A DNA stretch of 64,000 nt. Origin: Streptococcus suis (GTDB lineage: Bacteria; Bacillota; Bacilli; Lactobacillales; Streptococcaceae). Position 1 is the stretch's first letter. Each line of letters begins with the position of its first letter. The translations under genes were made by a program, and so were the position numbers. The notes below the pieces were generated by a model. It was not told where the DNA came from. It did not search any database and worked only from the letters and a program-made list of their open reading frames with translations. The stretch spans positions 1 through 64,000 of the forward strand of contig NZ_JAEUXI010000006.1 in NCBI RefSeq assembly GCF_016775005.1, given 5' to 3'. Of this stretch, positions 14,799 to 23,399 are shown in pieces.

Positions 14799-16091
14799 AT
14801 GGTGGATTTCAATTCTATGAACCAGTGGTTTGAGGCCCAGAAGAAACTGGCTGAACAATGGCAGTCCATGTTTCCGCTCAACCAAACGTCAACAAGTAGC
14901 AGTTCTTCCAATTTACAGGATTTGTGGACTGCCCAACAACAATTTTTCAATGACTATATGAAGGCGTTTCAGCCTGCAGGTTTCACACCAGCTTACCCAC
15001 TTCCTTTTTCCCATCCAGCCTTTGAATCGTGGAATAAATTTCAATCCAGCTGGACAGAGCAGATGGAAAAAGCAGTGAAAGAAGGACCTTTGGGGAATTA
15101 TATGGCACAATTTCCGGATATGAACACCTATTTGGATTTCTACCGCCAGCAATTTAACCCTAGTCGATTATTCGATGCTATGGATTCGGAGTCCTATAGT
15201 GTCTTTTTGAAAATGATGGATGCCAACCAGCATTTTTTGTCATTCTATCGATACTTTGATAATCTGAGAGACCTTTATTCTAAGCCATTGGAAGCAGATG
15301 GGAAAGAGATGATGGAAAAATGGTTGGCAGATGGACAGCAATTTTATACAGACTTTGTCCAGCCTTTTATCCCAGCCCAATTGAGGCAGCTAGTTGATGC
15401 TCCATACCAACTGAGCCAAACCATGAAAGATAATTGGGTAAAATTCCTAGGACCTTGGTCGGAATCCTTCTTTGATTTAGCGCGCCTTTATGTCGAAGGG
15501 GCACATGGGGATACGGACAAATTAGCGGAGTATTTTGAGGTTTGGAAAAAACAGTACGAGGAAACTGTAGCACCGCTCTTACGGGTTCCAGGCATGGGTA
15601 ACAATACAGAGAAAATTGAGCGCCACAATGCCTTTATTGACAATAGTATCCAACTTTTGCTGACCAGTGTTGAATTTCAACAGAAATTAGCCCAAGTAAC
15701 TCGTAAACGTGCCAAGGGCTTATTGGAAGAATACGCAGAGCTGGTTAAAAAAGGGGAGCAACCGCAAACCTATAAAGAATTTTACCAACATTGGTCCAAC
15801 GAAGTCGAAAAAACCTTGCAAGAGTATTTCTACTCCGATGAATTTTCTCAACTCTTAGCCAAATTTGGAACTGCTAATGCTCAATTTGTCATTGCTCGCA
15901 ATAAACTATTAGAACTGTCTCTGAAAAATCTTCCAGTCGTACTAGAGAGTGATGCCCGCAGCCTTTACAAGAAAGTACAGGATTTGAAACGCGAGGTCAA
16001 TAAACTCAAACGTGAGCTCAAGGAACTCAAAGAGCCAAAAGAAGATGCAAAGGTGACCAAGCCAAAAACGAGCAAAAAAACGGACAAATAA
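14799..16091 (+). CDS. phaE: PHA synthase subunit PhaE-like protein
   Basis: A 430-residue protein resembling PhaE, the non-catalytic subunit of class III polyhydroxyalkanoate synthase. Evidence is the aromatic and Gln-rich N-terminus (NQWFEAQKKLAEQW, then AQQQFFNDYMKAF), a helical body with the PhaE-like FxDxMDS...YxxFL pattern, a Lys/Glu coiled coil (about 385-415), a basic tail, and its position directly before phaC. The start has AAGGAGG with six-base spacing. PhaE stabilises and activates PhaC on the granule surface in known systems. It also resembles phasins in general character, so PhaE rather than phasin rests mainly on the operon. The stop is 18-24 bp from phaC. Confidence 0.75.
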   Translation: MVDFNSMNQWFEAQKKLAEQWQSMFPLNQTSTSSSSSNLQDLWTAQQQFFNDYMKAFQPAGFTPAYPLPFSHPAFESWNKFQSSWTEQMEKAVKEGPLGNYMAQFPDMNTYLDFYRQQFNPSRLFDAMDSESYSVFLKMMDANQHFLSFYRYFDNLRDLYSKPLEADGKEMMEKWLADGQQFYTDFVQPFIPAQLRQLVDAPYQLSQTMKDNWVKFLGPWSESFFDLARLYVEGAHGDTDKLAEYFEVWKKQYEETVAPLLRVPGMGNNTEKIERHNAFIDNSIQLLLTSVEFQQKLAQVTRKRAKGLLEEYAELVKKGEQPQTYKEFYQHWSNEVEKTLQEYFYSDEFSQLLAKFGTANAQFVIARNKLLELSLKNLPVVLESDARSLYKKVQDLKREVNKLKRELKELKEPKEDAKVTKPKTSKKTDK

Positions 16092-16115
16092 AACTAGAGA
16101 GAAAGGAGAATGACG

Positions 16116-17186
16116 ATGTTTGACGATTTGTTTACAGTTCCCCGAAAGAATTTTCAAGATGCCTTGGAGTCTCAGCAACGCTTGTTAAAAGGGATTGAGA
16201 CCTTGACAAAGTTGGAAAGACCTAGAGGCGGTGTATCTGAAAAAGAAATGATTTATACAGAAGATAAGCTGGTCTTGTATCACTTTGTTCCAAAGGTTAA
16301 GCGTCCACTAAAGACCCCAACCCTGATTTCCTATGCTTTAGTCAACAAGTATTATATGTTAGACCTGCAGGAAGGCAATAGTTTTGTGGAAGACTTGCTC
16401 AATGCTGGTGCGGACCTCTATGTGATTGACTGGGGATACCCGACTAAAGATGATATGTTTATCACCATGGAAGACTATATCCAAGGTTATATGCGTAACT
16501 GTGTGGAAGCTGTTTTGGAACATTCTGGCGCAGATAAGATTAATTTCTTTGGTATCTGTCAGGGGGCGAATTTTGCGACCATCTTCACAGCCCTCAATCC
16601 AGATTTGGTTAAAAACCTGGTAACCGTTGTTGCACCGATTGATTTTTCTCCATGTGATAAATTGCTCTTCCAATGGGGAAAATACCTGGATGCAGACAGC
16701 ATGGTGGAGGCATATGGCAATGTTTCTGGCGAAATCATGAACAATGGTTTCCTGCTCTTGTCACCGATCAAATTAACTACCAATAAATATCTAGATCTGG
16801 TCGATAAATTAGATAATGAAAAAGCCATGACAAACTTCTTGGCACTTGAAAGTTGGATTTTTGACAGTCCAGATCAAGCAGGGGCCACTATTCGCCAGTT
16901 TACCAACGATATGTACCATGACAACAAGCTAGTCAAGGGTGAGTTGAAAATTGGGGATGAAACCGTGAATTTGAAGAACATCACACAACCCCTGCTCAAT
17001 ATTATTGCCAAACGAGATGACCAGGTTCCGACCCTGGCTTCTGAGCCACTTCCAAAACTCGTCGGTTCAAAAGATACGGAGACTGTTTACTACGAATCCG
17101 GGCATATCGGCCTGTTTGTCAGCAAGCGTTCACGTGAGCAAGTCATACCAAAACTCATGGATTTTTATAAAACCCATGATGATTAA
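16116..17186 (+). CDS. phaC: Class III-type PHA synthase catalytic subunit PhaC
   Basis: A 356-residue alpha/beta-hydrolase-fold polymerase that joins (R)-3-hydroxyacyl-CoA units into polyester. The lipase-like box is GICQGA with the nucleophilic Cys (residue 148), the Asp lies in AKRDDQVP (301/302) and the His in ESGHIG (330). These match the C149/D302/H331 triad known for Allochromatium PhaC in spacing as well as identity, and the length is that of class III/IV subunits, not the roughly 590-residue class I. Conserved DLYVIDWGYP is also present. ATG 16116 is seven bases from AAAGGAG, whereas ATG 16110 is only one base away. A terminator follows. Confidence 0.88.
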   Translation: MFDDLFTVPRKNFQDALESQQRLLKGIETLTKLERPRGGVSEKEMIYTEDKLVLYHFVPKVKRPLKTPTLISYALVNKYYMLDLQEGNSFVEDLLNAGADLYVIDWGYPTKDDMFITMEDYIQGYMRNCVEAVLEHSGADKINFFGICQGANFATIFTALNPDLVKNLVTVVAPIDFSPCDKLLFQWGKYLDADSMVEAYGNVSGEIMNNGFLLLSPIKLTTNKYLDLVDKLDNEKAMTNFLALESWIFDSPDQAGATIRQFTNDMYHDNKLVKGELKIGDETVNLKNITQPLLNIIAKRDDQVPTLASEPLPKLVGSKDTETVYYESGHIGLFVSKRSREQVIPKLMDFYKTHDD

Positions 17187-17190
17187 AAAA

Positions 17191-17227
17191 AAATACCTAT
17201 CTATCCTGGGATAGGTAGGTATTTTTC
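17191..17227. terminator. Terminator after phaC
   Basis: ATACCTATCTATCC (17193-17206) pairs with GGATAGGTAGGTAT (17209-17222), followed by T residues; an A-run on the left may serve the opposite strand. Confidence 0.85.
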
Positions 17228-17266
17228 AGTGTTTGGGAAAAGGCAGAGCGCGAAGTTGCTCTATTC

Positions 17267-18187
17267 TCAAAGCTTAAGTGTGATTTGTCTGCCGGAGTTG
17301 TCAAAAAGTGCTTGGCGGATGCTAGCCAGTAACGCTTGTGGCTGGTCTGTTAAGATGGAATGCCCTGCATCAAAAAACTGCAAAGTAGCCTGAGAAAGAT
17401 AGTGGGCAGTTAGGTAGGCAGATTCCAGACTGACGACATCGTCTGATGTGCCGTGCAAGATATGGACAGGACAGGTAACCTGCTGAATCCTGTTGTTACC
17501 AGCCACAAATCCATTGTGCCGATTGGTCATGTTAAAGGTGAATAGCAAGAGGCAAATATCCGAATAATTGCGCTGTTGACAGGCAGCTTCCATGTAGAGT
17601 CTAAAATCTTCATCCGAAATGGGAGTGTTTTGATACAAGGGGGAAAGGATCTTTCTCATCAAGGATTCTTGACCTGATTTTAAGGCATATTCAATCCGTT
17701 GTAAGACAGGATTCCACTTGGCTAAGGCTGGGTTTGTGTTGGCCAAAATCGGTAAAATATTAAACGACACAAGCCTGGATTTGCTAGGTGGCAGGTAGCC
17801 TTGTACACCAACTGAAGATAATAAGAACAGACGCTGAATGGCAGTTGGACGGCTGGCAGCCATTTCAAGTGCAACTCCTCCACCTGTGGACCAGCCGAGA
17901 ATGGAGTAGGCTGAAATGGACAAGGCATCCATCAATTCGAGCAAGTCTTCTGCCAAGTCCTGTAGGGCATGGAGGGACTTGTGATAACTAGATCGTCCAA
18001 ACCCCCGCATATCGACGGCAATCAATTGGCATTCCTGCTCGAGAGCTTCCATCAAGTGTTGGAAATGGGTAGATGAACTAAGATTGCCATGGATAAGAAG
18101 GAGGTAGGGACCTGTGGATCCGGCTGTACGATAGGCGATTCTTTCGCCATTTGATAGATCATGATAGTGATATGGATAGTGCTTCAT
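17267..18187 (-). CDS. Alpha/beta hydrolase, possible PHA depolymerase
   Basis: A 306-residue alpha/beta hydrolase with an oxyanion LLIHGNLSSS motif, the nucleophile elbow GWSTGGG (about residue 103), an acidic residue in HGTSDDVV and a catalytic His in DAGHSIL. The start is ATG 18187 with AAAGG upstream on the minus strand; the longer frame has no RBS. It faces phaJ across a 70-bp divergent promoter and sits between phaC and phaJ. Intracellular PHB depolymerases of bacilli (PhaZ) are of this fold with a GWSxG box. A depolymerase or oligomer hydrolase role is therefore plausible, but a generic esterase cannot be excluded. Confidence 0.75.
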   Translation of the reverse strand: MKHYPYHYHDLSNGERIAYRTAGSTGPYLLLIHGNLSSSTHFQHLMEALEQECQLIAVDMRGFGRSSYHKSLHALQDLAEDLLELMDALSISAYSILGWSTGGGVALEMAASRPTAIQRLFLLSSVGVQGYLPPSKSRLVSFNILPILANTNPALAKWNPVLQRIEYALKSGQESLMRKILSPLYQNTPISDEDFRLYMEAACQQRNYSDICLLLFTFNMTNRHNGFVAGNNRIQQVTCPVHILHGTSDDVVSLESAYLTAHYLSQATLQFFDAGHSILTDQPQALLASIRQALFDNSGRQITLKL

Positions 18188-18206
18188 AATTGTACCTTTC
18201 CCACAC

Positions 18207-18235
18207 ATTATACACAAAGATAGTCGAAAATCAAA
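18207..18235 (-). promoter_or_regulatory. Promoter of the alpha/beta hydrolase gene
   Basis: On the minus strand TTTGAT (18235-18230), a 17-bp spacer and TATAAT (18212-18207). The start of the divergent phaJ gene is only 23 bp beyond the -35, so the two units probably share regulatory DNA. Confidence 0.45.
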
Positions 18236-18257
18236 CCAAAGAAAAAGGAGTAAGAAG

Positions 18258-18659
18258 ATGTCAAAAGTATTTGAAATTGGACAATCAGCTAGTTTTTCTA
18301 AGACAGTTACAGAGACAGATGTGGTCTTATTTGCAGGGATTTCGGGGGATTTAAACCCTGCTCACACCAACGAGGTTGAAGCATCACAAGGGATGTTTAA
18401 GAAGCGAATTGCTCATGGTATGTTAGGAGCATCCTTTATTTCGACAGTATTGGGGATGTATTTACCGGGTCCTGGCACTATCTATCTGGGCCAAGACCTC
18501 CGTTTCCTGAAGCCAGTTGCGATTGGTGATACTCTTACGGCGACTGCTCGTATTAGCGCCATTGATGAAAAAGGATGGCTGACTTTAGACACCCTTGTCA
18601 CCAACCAAGACGGGCAAAAAGTCATTACTGGAGTCGCCCAAGTTATCCCTCCTAAATAA
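18258..18659 (+). CDS. phaJ: (R)-specific enoyl-CoA hydratase, PhaJ-like MaoC protein
   Basis: A 133-residue single hot-dog (MaoC-like) hydratase that converts crotonyl-CoA or other 2-enoyl-CoAs to the (R)-3-hydroxyacyl-CoA used by PHA synthases. The hydratase-2 motif GDLNPAH places Asp31 and His36 exactly where Aeromonas PhaJ (134 residues) has its catalytic Asp31/His36, followed by KKRIAHGMLGASFIS. An AAAAGGAG lies before the ATG. It is the stereochemical link between the crotonase branch and PhaC, and there is no PhaB reductase in the window. A MaoC-type role in another pathway remains possible. Confidence 0.85.
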   Translation: MSKVFEIGQSASFSKTVTETDVVLFAGISGDLNPAHTNEVEASQGMFKKRIAHGMLGASFISTVLGMYLPGPGTIYLGQDLRFLKPVAIGDTLTATARISAIDEKGWLTLDTLVTNQDGQKVITGVAQVIPPK

Positions 18660-18772
18660 GGCTCTAATAGTTTATAAGACTTACTATAATAAGTTCTAAT
18701 AGACCAAGTATTGAAATCACCCCCTAGCTATGATAAGCTTGTGATATATTTTACATTCGAGGAGGAATACAC

Positions 18773-19702
18773 ATGAATCGTGTAACAGAATTGTTGGGCA
18801 TTCAGTACCCAGTATTTCAAGGGGCTATGGCCCAAATTTCACGCCATCAATTGGTGAGTGCCGTTTCCAATGCAGGTGGTCTGGGGATTCTTGCCTCAGG
18901 CGGTCTGACTGCTGAGGAAGTACGTGAAGAGATTCGTTTAACCAAGGCCTTAACTGACAAACCCTTTGCTGTCAACTTGATGCTCATGATGGATAATGTA
19001 GCAGAAATTGTCGAAGTGTTGATCGAAGAAGGTGTTAAGGTTGTCACCACAGGAGCAGGGACTCCTAAACCCTATATGCCACGGTTAAAGGAAGCGGGTG
19101 TCATTGTCATCCCCGTCATTCCATCAGTCAAACTAGCGCAAAAAATGCAAGAGTTGGGTTGCGACGCTGTCGTTGCCGAAGGGATGGAAGCAGGGGGCCA
19201 CATTGGGGAGATGACCAGTATGCCTTTGACCCGTCAGGTGGTTGCCAATGTCGATATTCCTGTTATTTGTGCAGGCGGTGTTGCCGATGGCCATGGACTA
19301 GTAGCCGCTTATGCTCTTGGAGCTGAAGGTGTGCAAATGGGGACTATCTTCTTAGCAGCCGAAGAGTGCCCAATTCCAGATAGCTACAAACAAGCAGTTC
19401 TGGATGCGGTGGACACATCGACAGTTGTGACTGGCCGCAAGTTTGGTGCGCCTGTACGCTGTATTCGAAATGATTTGACAACCAAGTATTTGGAGCTAGA
19501 AAGCCAGGATATTTCACGTCATGAGTTAGAGAAAATTACCATGGGAGCCTTGTCCAAGGCAGTCAAAGAGGGTGATGTGAAAAATGGATCCCTTATGGCA
19601 GGCCAGATTGCTGGCTTGGTCAAAGAAATCAAACCGGCAAAAGCCATTATCGAAGACCTGTTTACTGAAGCAAAACAAGTCTTAGCAGGTTTATCTATCT
19701 AA
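18773..19702 (+). CDS. FabK-family FMN enoyl reductase / nitronate monooxygenase-like
   Basis: A 309-residue TIM-barrel flavoprotein. IQYPVFQGAMAQIS, NAGGLGILASGG, DKPFAVNLMLM, VVTTGAGTP, VAEGMEAGGHIGE and AGGVADGHG are the markers of streptococcal FabK (enoyl-ACP reductase II). The gene stands apart from any fab cluster and sits after phaJ, so it may be a second FabK-like enzyme acting on enoyl-CoA or another small substrate. GAGGAGGAA precedes the ATG. A 113-bp gap with AT-rich repeats separates it from phaJ, so it may have its own promoter. Family placement is sure; the substrate is not. Confidence 0.8.
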   Translation: MNRVTELLGIQYPVFQGAMAQISRHQLVSAVSNAGGLGILASGGLTAEEVREEIRLTKALTDKPFAVNLMLMMDNVAEIVEVLIEEGVKVVTTGAGTPKPYMPRLKEAGVIVIPVIPSVKLAQKMQELGCDAVVAEGMEAGGHIGEMTSMPLTRQVVANVDIPVICAGGVADGHGLVAAYALGAEGVQMGTIFLAAEECPIPDSYKQAVLDAVDTSTVVTGRKFGAPVRCIRNDLTTKYLELESQDISRHELEKITMGALSKAVKEGDVKNGSLMAGQIAGLVKEIKPAKAIIEDLFTEAKQVLAGLSI

Positions 19703-19724
19703 GAAGCCACCAATTTTATCTACC

Positions 19725-19750
19725 GAACAGGGTTTGTCCCTGTTCTTTTT
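19725..19750 (+). terminator. Terminator after the fabK-like gene
   Basis: GAACAGGG (19725-19732) pairs with CCCTGTTC (19738-19745), followed by five T residues. Confidence 0.9.
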
Positions 19751-19827
19751 AATTTCACAAAGATGAAAAATCCATTTCAAAATTTGGAGAAATAGACCTA
19801 AAATAAAAGGAATATACCGTTTGAGAT

Positions 19828-19858
19828 AGTTTGTGAAATATTATTAGACAAACTAATA
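19828..19858 (+). promoter_or_regulatory. Inverted repeats upstream of the acd operon
   Basis: AGTTTGT (19828-19834) and ACAAACT (19848-19854) form an inverted repeat. Overlapping it, TATTAG-acaaa-CTAATA (19842-19858) is a tighter palindrome. This may be the operator of the local LysR or another regulator. Confidence 0.35.
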
Positions 19859-19922
19859 GTTCTATCAATTTTTATTAAGTAGATTTTTATGTAATTTCGA
19901 TATATGATGGTAGTGTCAACAA

Positions 19923-19938
19923 AATGTAAACGCTTCAC
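19923..19938 (+). promoter_or_regulatory. cre-like catabolite-responsive element (acd operon)
   Basis: ATGTAAACGCTTCACA resembles the CcpA cre (WTGNAANCGNWNNCW) with one extra base in the right half. It lies about 30 bp upstream of the acyl-CoA dehydrogenase start and closely matches the site before the crotonase gene. Confidence 0.5.
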
Positions 19939-19964
19939 AAATATTTTTTAAAAGGAGTCTTACA

Positions 19965-21170
19965 ATGTCAGTAAAAGAATTAGCTAAAGAGTTGTATCCA
20001 GAAGATTTGTTTGGTTATGCAGAAAAATTAACCGAAGGCGAATTAAAGGTCTTGAAACACTTACGTCAAGAGATGGAAACACGCATCCGTCCAGTCTTGA
20101 TTGATAGCTATGAAAAAGCATTGTTACCACGTGAAGAAATACTTGGAGCTTTCGCTGCAGCGAAAATCATGACCCATCCTGACCTCTTCGTTGGTCGTGA
20201 AGGATCTTGGAAAGCTGGTGAGCTCTATAATGCTTTCCTTTATTTGGAAATGGCACGTTTTGATCCATCAGTGGCAACCTTCTATACTGTACACGGTGGC
20301 TTGGGCTACAACACTATTCTGATCGGTGGTAGTCCTGAGCAGATTGAACGCTTTGGTACACCAGTTCGTAACTTTGAAGCACAGACCTGTTTCGCCTTGA
20401 CAGAGCCTGACCATGGTTCAGATATTGCAGGTGGTCTTGCAACAACAGCTGAGCGTAAAGGTGATGTTTGGGTATTGAACGGTGAAAAACGTTGGATTGG
20501 TGGTGCCAAGACAGCTGACTTCATTCCAGTCTTTGCTCGCGATGTAGAAAGCAAGAAAATCAAGTGCTTCATGGTGAAAAAAGGTAGCCCTGGCTTGTCA
20601 GTTGAAAACGTAGAACATAAGATTTCCCTTCGTTTGGTCAACAATGGCCATATTACCTTGAAGGATGTGGAAGTTCATGAAGATGACCGTTTGGTTAACA
20701 TCAATGGCTATGGTGATGTGGCGAAAATCTTCGTTCGCACTCGGGCTGACGTTGCTTATATTGCAATGGGAACCGCAGCAGGTGCCTTCAATGCAGCCCT
20801 TCGTTTGACTACAACTCGTGAACAATTTGGTCGCAAATTAGGTGGCTTCCAATTGGTACAAGAAAAACTGGCTCGCATGCAGGCAAATGTACAGGCAGCC
20901 ATTGCCTACTCAGCTCGCATTGCTGAAATCCAAGAGTCTGGTACAGAAGAGATGCTCAACTCATCATTGGCGAAACTGCACAATTCTCTCCGCATGAGAG
21001 AAACTGTTGCTTTGGCGCGTGAAGTCTGTGGTGGTAATGGTATTACCTATGAAACCGAAGTAGCTCGTTTCTTCACAGATGCGGAAGCTATTTACACTTA
21101 CGAAGGCACACACGAAATCAATGCCATGATTGTTGCCCGTGAACTCACTGGCATCGGTGCTTTCATCTAA
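19965..21170 (+). CDS. Acyl-CoA dehydrogenase
   Basis: A 401-residue FAD flavoenzyme that introduces the 2,3-double bond in acyl-CoA. It shows the FAD and substrate signature CFALTEPDHGSDIAGG (about 145-160), NGEKRWIGG, the RxxFGRKLGGFQLVQEKLA helix and the catalytic base in YTYEGTHEINAMIVAR (Glu about 379). The overall pattern is nearest to glutaryl- and short-chain dehydrogenases. AAAAGGAG precedes the start. It is first in a run with hbd, thiolase and the OFA transporter. The electron-transfer flavoprotein genes usually needed by such enzymes are not in the window. Confidence 0.88.
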   Translation: MSVKELAKELYPEDLFGYAEKLTEGELKVLKHLRQEMETRIRPVLIDSYEKALLPREEILGAFAAAKIMTHPDLFVGREGSWKAGELYNAFLYLEMARFDPSVATFYTVHGGLGYNTILIGGSPEQIERFGTPVRNFEAQTCFALTEPDHGSDIAGGLATTAERKGDVWVLNGEKRWIGGAKTADFIPVFARDVESKKIKCFMVKKGSPGLSVENVEHKISLRLVNNGHITLKDVEVHEDDRLVNINGYGDVAKIFVRTRADVAYIAMGTAAGAFNAALRLTTTREQFGRKLGGFQLVQEKLARMQANVQAAIAYSARIAEIQESGTEEMLNSSLAKLHNSLRMRETVALAREVCGGNGITYETEVARFFTDAEAIYTYEGTHEINAMIVARELTGIGAFI

Positions 21171-21188
21171 CCCTTGCTCTTCAATCCT

Positions 21189-21282
21189 CAGAAATCCCAG
21201 ATGGTTCATTGCAATAGGCTGAACCGAGAACTATCTGGGGTTCTGATTTTGTAAGCAACAGGAAGTAGGGACCAGTTTCCTG
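21189..21282 (+). terminator. Two intercistronic hairpins between acd and hbd
   Basis: A long imperfect stem pairs 21189-21207 (CAGAAATCCCAGATGGTTC) with 21228-21245 and is followed by ATTTTG. A second stem pairs CAGGAA (21259-21264) with TTCCTG (21277-21282). T-tracts are weak, so partial termination or mRNA processing that uncouples acd from hbd is more likely than full termination. Confidence 0.45.
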
Positions 21283-21334
21283 CTTTCAAACAGCAAGATC
21301 CATGGTGATCTGATGAATGAGATAAGGAGAAAAA

Positions 21335-22183
21335 ATGGAAATTACAAATGTTATGGTCATTGGTTCAGGACAAATGGGAAGCGGTATTGCGCAAGTTTTT
21401 GCACAATCAGGCTTCACCGTTTACCTCAATGACATTAAAATGGAATTTGTTGAACGCGGCTTAGCTGGTATTAAAAAGCAATTTGATCGAGCAGTTGACA
21501 AGGAAAGAATGACCCAGGATGAAGCAGATCAAGCGATGGCACGCTTGATTCCTTCAGTTGATTATGCAGATGCAAAAGGTGTGCAGTTGGTGATTGAAGC
21601 AGCAACTGAAAATCGGGATATCAAACTCAGCATCTTTAAGCAGTTGGATGAGCTAACTCCTCCAGAAACTATCTTGGCATCCAACACCTCTTCCTTGTCT
21701 ATAACGGATATTGCAGCAGCAACTGGTCGTCCTGATAAGGTTTTGGGGATGCATTTCTTCAACCCAGCACCTTTGATGAAACTAGTTGAAGTCATCCGTG
21801 CCATTCAAACCTCACCAGAAACAGCGGCTGTGGTGGAGGAAGTGACTGCAAAAATCAATAAAACAGCAGTTCGAGTGGCCGATTCTTATGGATTTGTTGT
21901 CAACCGTATCTTGATTCCAATGGTCAACGAAGCAGTCTTTGTCTTGGGAGAAGGTGTGGCAACAGCAGAAGAAATTGATACGGCTATGAAATTAGGGGCC
22001 AACCATCCAATTGGTCCGCTTGCCTTGGCTGATTTGATTGGTTTGGATGTGGTTCTTGCTATCATGAATGTCCTCAGTACAGGCTTCAATGATCCAAAAT
22101 ATCGTCCTGCACCGCTCCTTAAAAAGATGGTAGAATCTGGTAAGCTTGGTCGTAAGACAGGCGAAGGATTCTTTAAGTATTAA
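21335..22183 (+). CDS. hbd: 3-hydroxybutyryl-CoA dehydrogenase
   Basis: A 282-residue NAD(P)-dependent (S)-3-hydroxyacyl-CoA dehydrogenase that interconverts acetoacetyl-CoA and (S)-3-hydroxybutyryl-CoA. The Rossmann loop is [18 protein letters not shown] (about residues 8-25). The catalytic His-Glu pair lies in [16 protein letters not shown], and the C-terminal dimerisation part has [16 protein letters not shown]. The length equals clostridial Hbd. AAGGAG precedes the ATG, and thiolase starts 15 bp after the stop. Its product has the wrong stereochemistry for PhaC, which makes crotonase plus PhaJ necessary for polymer synthesis. Confidence 0.93.
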   Translation: MEITNVMVIGSGQMGSGIAQVFAQSGFTVYLNDIKMEFVERGLAGIKKQFDRAVDKERMTQDEADQAMARLIPSVDYADAKGVQLVIEAATENRDIKLSIFKQLDELTPPETILASNTSSLSITDIAAATGRPDKVLGMHFFNPAPLMKLVEVIRAIQTSPETAAVVEEVTAKINKTAVRVADSYGFVVNRILIPMVNEAVFVLGEGVATAEEIDTAMKLGANHPIGPLALADLIGLDVVLAIMNVLSTGFNDPKYRPAPLLKKMVESGKLGRKTGEGFFKY

Positions 22184-22198
22184 GAAGGAGGAGAGAAG

Positions 22199-23377
22199 AT
22201 GAAAGAAGCTGTTATTGTTGCGGCTGTTCGGACACCGATTGGCAGTTATGGAGGCTCTTTAAAAGATGTTCCAGCTGTTGATTTAGGTGTGACAGTAGTC
22301 AAAGCTGCCTTAGAAAAAATTCAACTCTCACCAGATATGGTAGATGAACTGATTTTTGGGAATGTCTTGAGTGCTGGTTTGGGGCAAAACGTCGCCCGTC
22401 AAATCAGTGTGAAGGCAGGTATTCCAATATCAACCCCTTCTTACACCATCAATAAGGTCTGTGGTTCTGGTCTAAAAACCATCCAATTGGCTGCCCAGGC
22501 TGTTCTCCTTGGAGATGCAGATGTTGTCATTGCCGGTGGTGCTGAAAACATGAGCCAGGCAGCCTATGTTTTACAAAATCAACGTTGGGGTTCTCGGATG
22601 GGGCATAGTAAGGTTTTAGATACCATGCTTGTGGATGGATTGACTGATGCCTTTGAACCGATTCATATGGGCATTACTGCTGAAAATGTAGCTGCCAAAT
22701 ATGGCATCAGCCGTGAACAACAAGATGCCTTTGCAGTTGCATCCCAAGAAAAAGCCATGGCAGCGATCAAAGCAGGAAAATTCAAAGATGAGATTGTGCC
22801 AGTGAGCATTCCGCAGCGCAAAGGCGATCCAATCCTATTTGACACTGATGAATACCCACGTGAAAATGCCAGCATAGAAGGCATGGCCAAACTTCGTCCA
22901 GCTTTCAAGAAGGATGGAACGGTTACAGCCGGAAATGCTTCTGGTATCAATGATGGAGCAGCAGCTGTCGTTGTGATGAGTAGTGAAAAGGCTGAAGAGC
23001 TTGGTTTACCAGTCCTAGCAACGATTAAGTCCTATGCTAGCGCAGGTTTGGAACCAGAGCTGATGGGCTGCGGTCCAATTTATGCCAGCCGAAAAGCCTT
23101 GGAAAAAGCTGGTCTGACTGTTGCCGATTTAGACTTGGTGGAATCCAATGAAGCCTTTGCGGCACAAGCATGTGCAGTTAACAAAGACCTAGACCTCAAT
23201 ACGGATATTGTCAATGTAAATGGAGGTGCCATTGCCCTAGGCCATCCAATCGGAGCATCAGGTGCCCGCATCTTTGTAACCCTTCTCCATGAAATGCAAA
23301 AACGTGATGCCAAATGTGGACTTGCGACCCTCTGTATCGGTGGAGGTATGGGAACAGCAGTCATTGTCACACGTTGA
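22199..23377 (+). CDS. Acetyl-CoA C-acetyltransferase (thiolase)
   Basis: A 392-residue biosynthetic-type thiolase that condenses two acetyl-CoA to acetoacetyl-CoA, or cleaves it. The acyl-accepting Cys88 lies in NKVCGSGLK, with the catalytic His in [10 protein letters not shown] and the second Cys in TLCIGGGMG. Length and motifs match PhaA/ThlA. GGAGGAG precedes the start. Read with hbd and crt it provides the first step of a C4 pathway. Many streptococci carry one thiolase for the mevalonate route; whether this is that enzyme or an extra copy needs the rest of the genome. Confidence 0.93.
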   Translation: MKEAVIVAAVRTPIGSYGGSLKDVPAVDLGVTVVKAALEKIQLSPDMVDELIFGNVLSAGLGQNVARQISVKAGIPISTPSYTINKVCGSGLKTIQLAAQAVLLGDADVVIAGGAENMSQAAYVLQNQRWGSRMGHSKVLDTMLVDGLTDAFEPIHMGITAENVAAKYGISREQQDAFAVASQEKAMAAIKAGKFKDEIVPVSIPQRKGDPILFDTDEYPRENASIEGMAKLRPAFKKDGTVTAGNASGINDGAAAVVVMSSEKAEELGLPVLATIKSYASAGLEPELMGCGPIYASRKALEKAGLTVADLDLVESNEAFAAQACAVNKDLDLNTDIVNVNGGAIALGHPIGASGARIFVTLLHEMQKRDAKCGLATLCIGGGMGTAVIVTR

Positions 23378-23399
23378 GTCAAGAAAAGGAGATGGTAGA

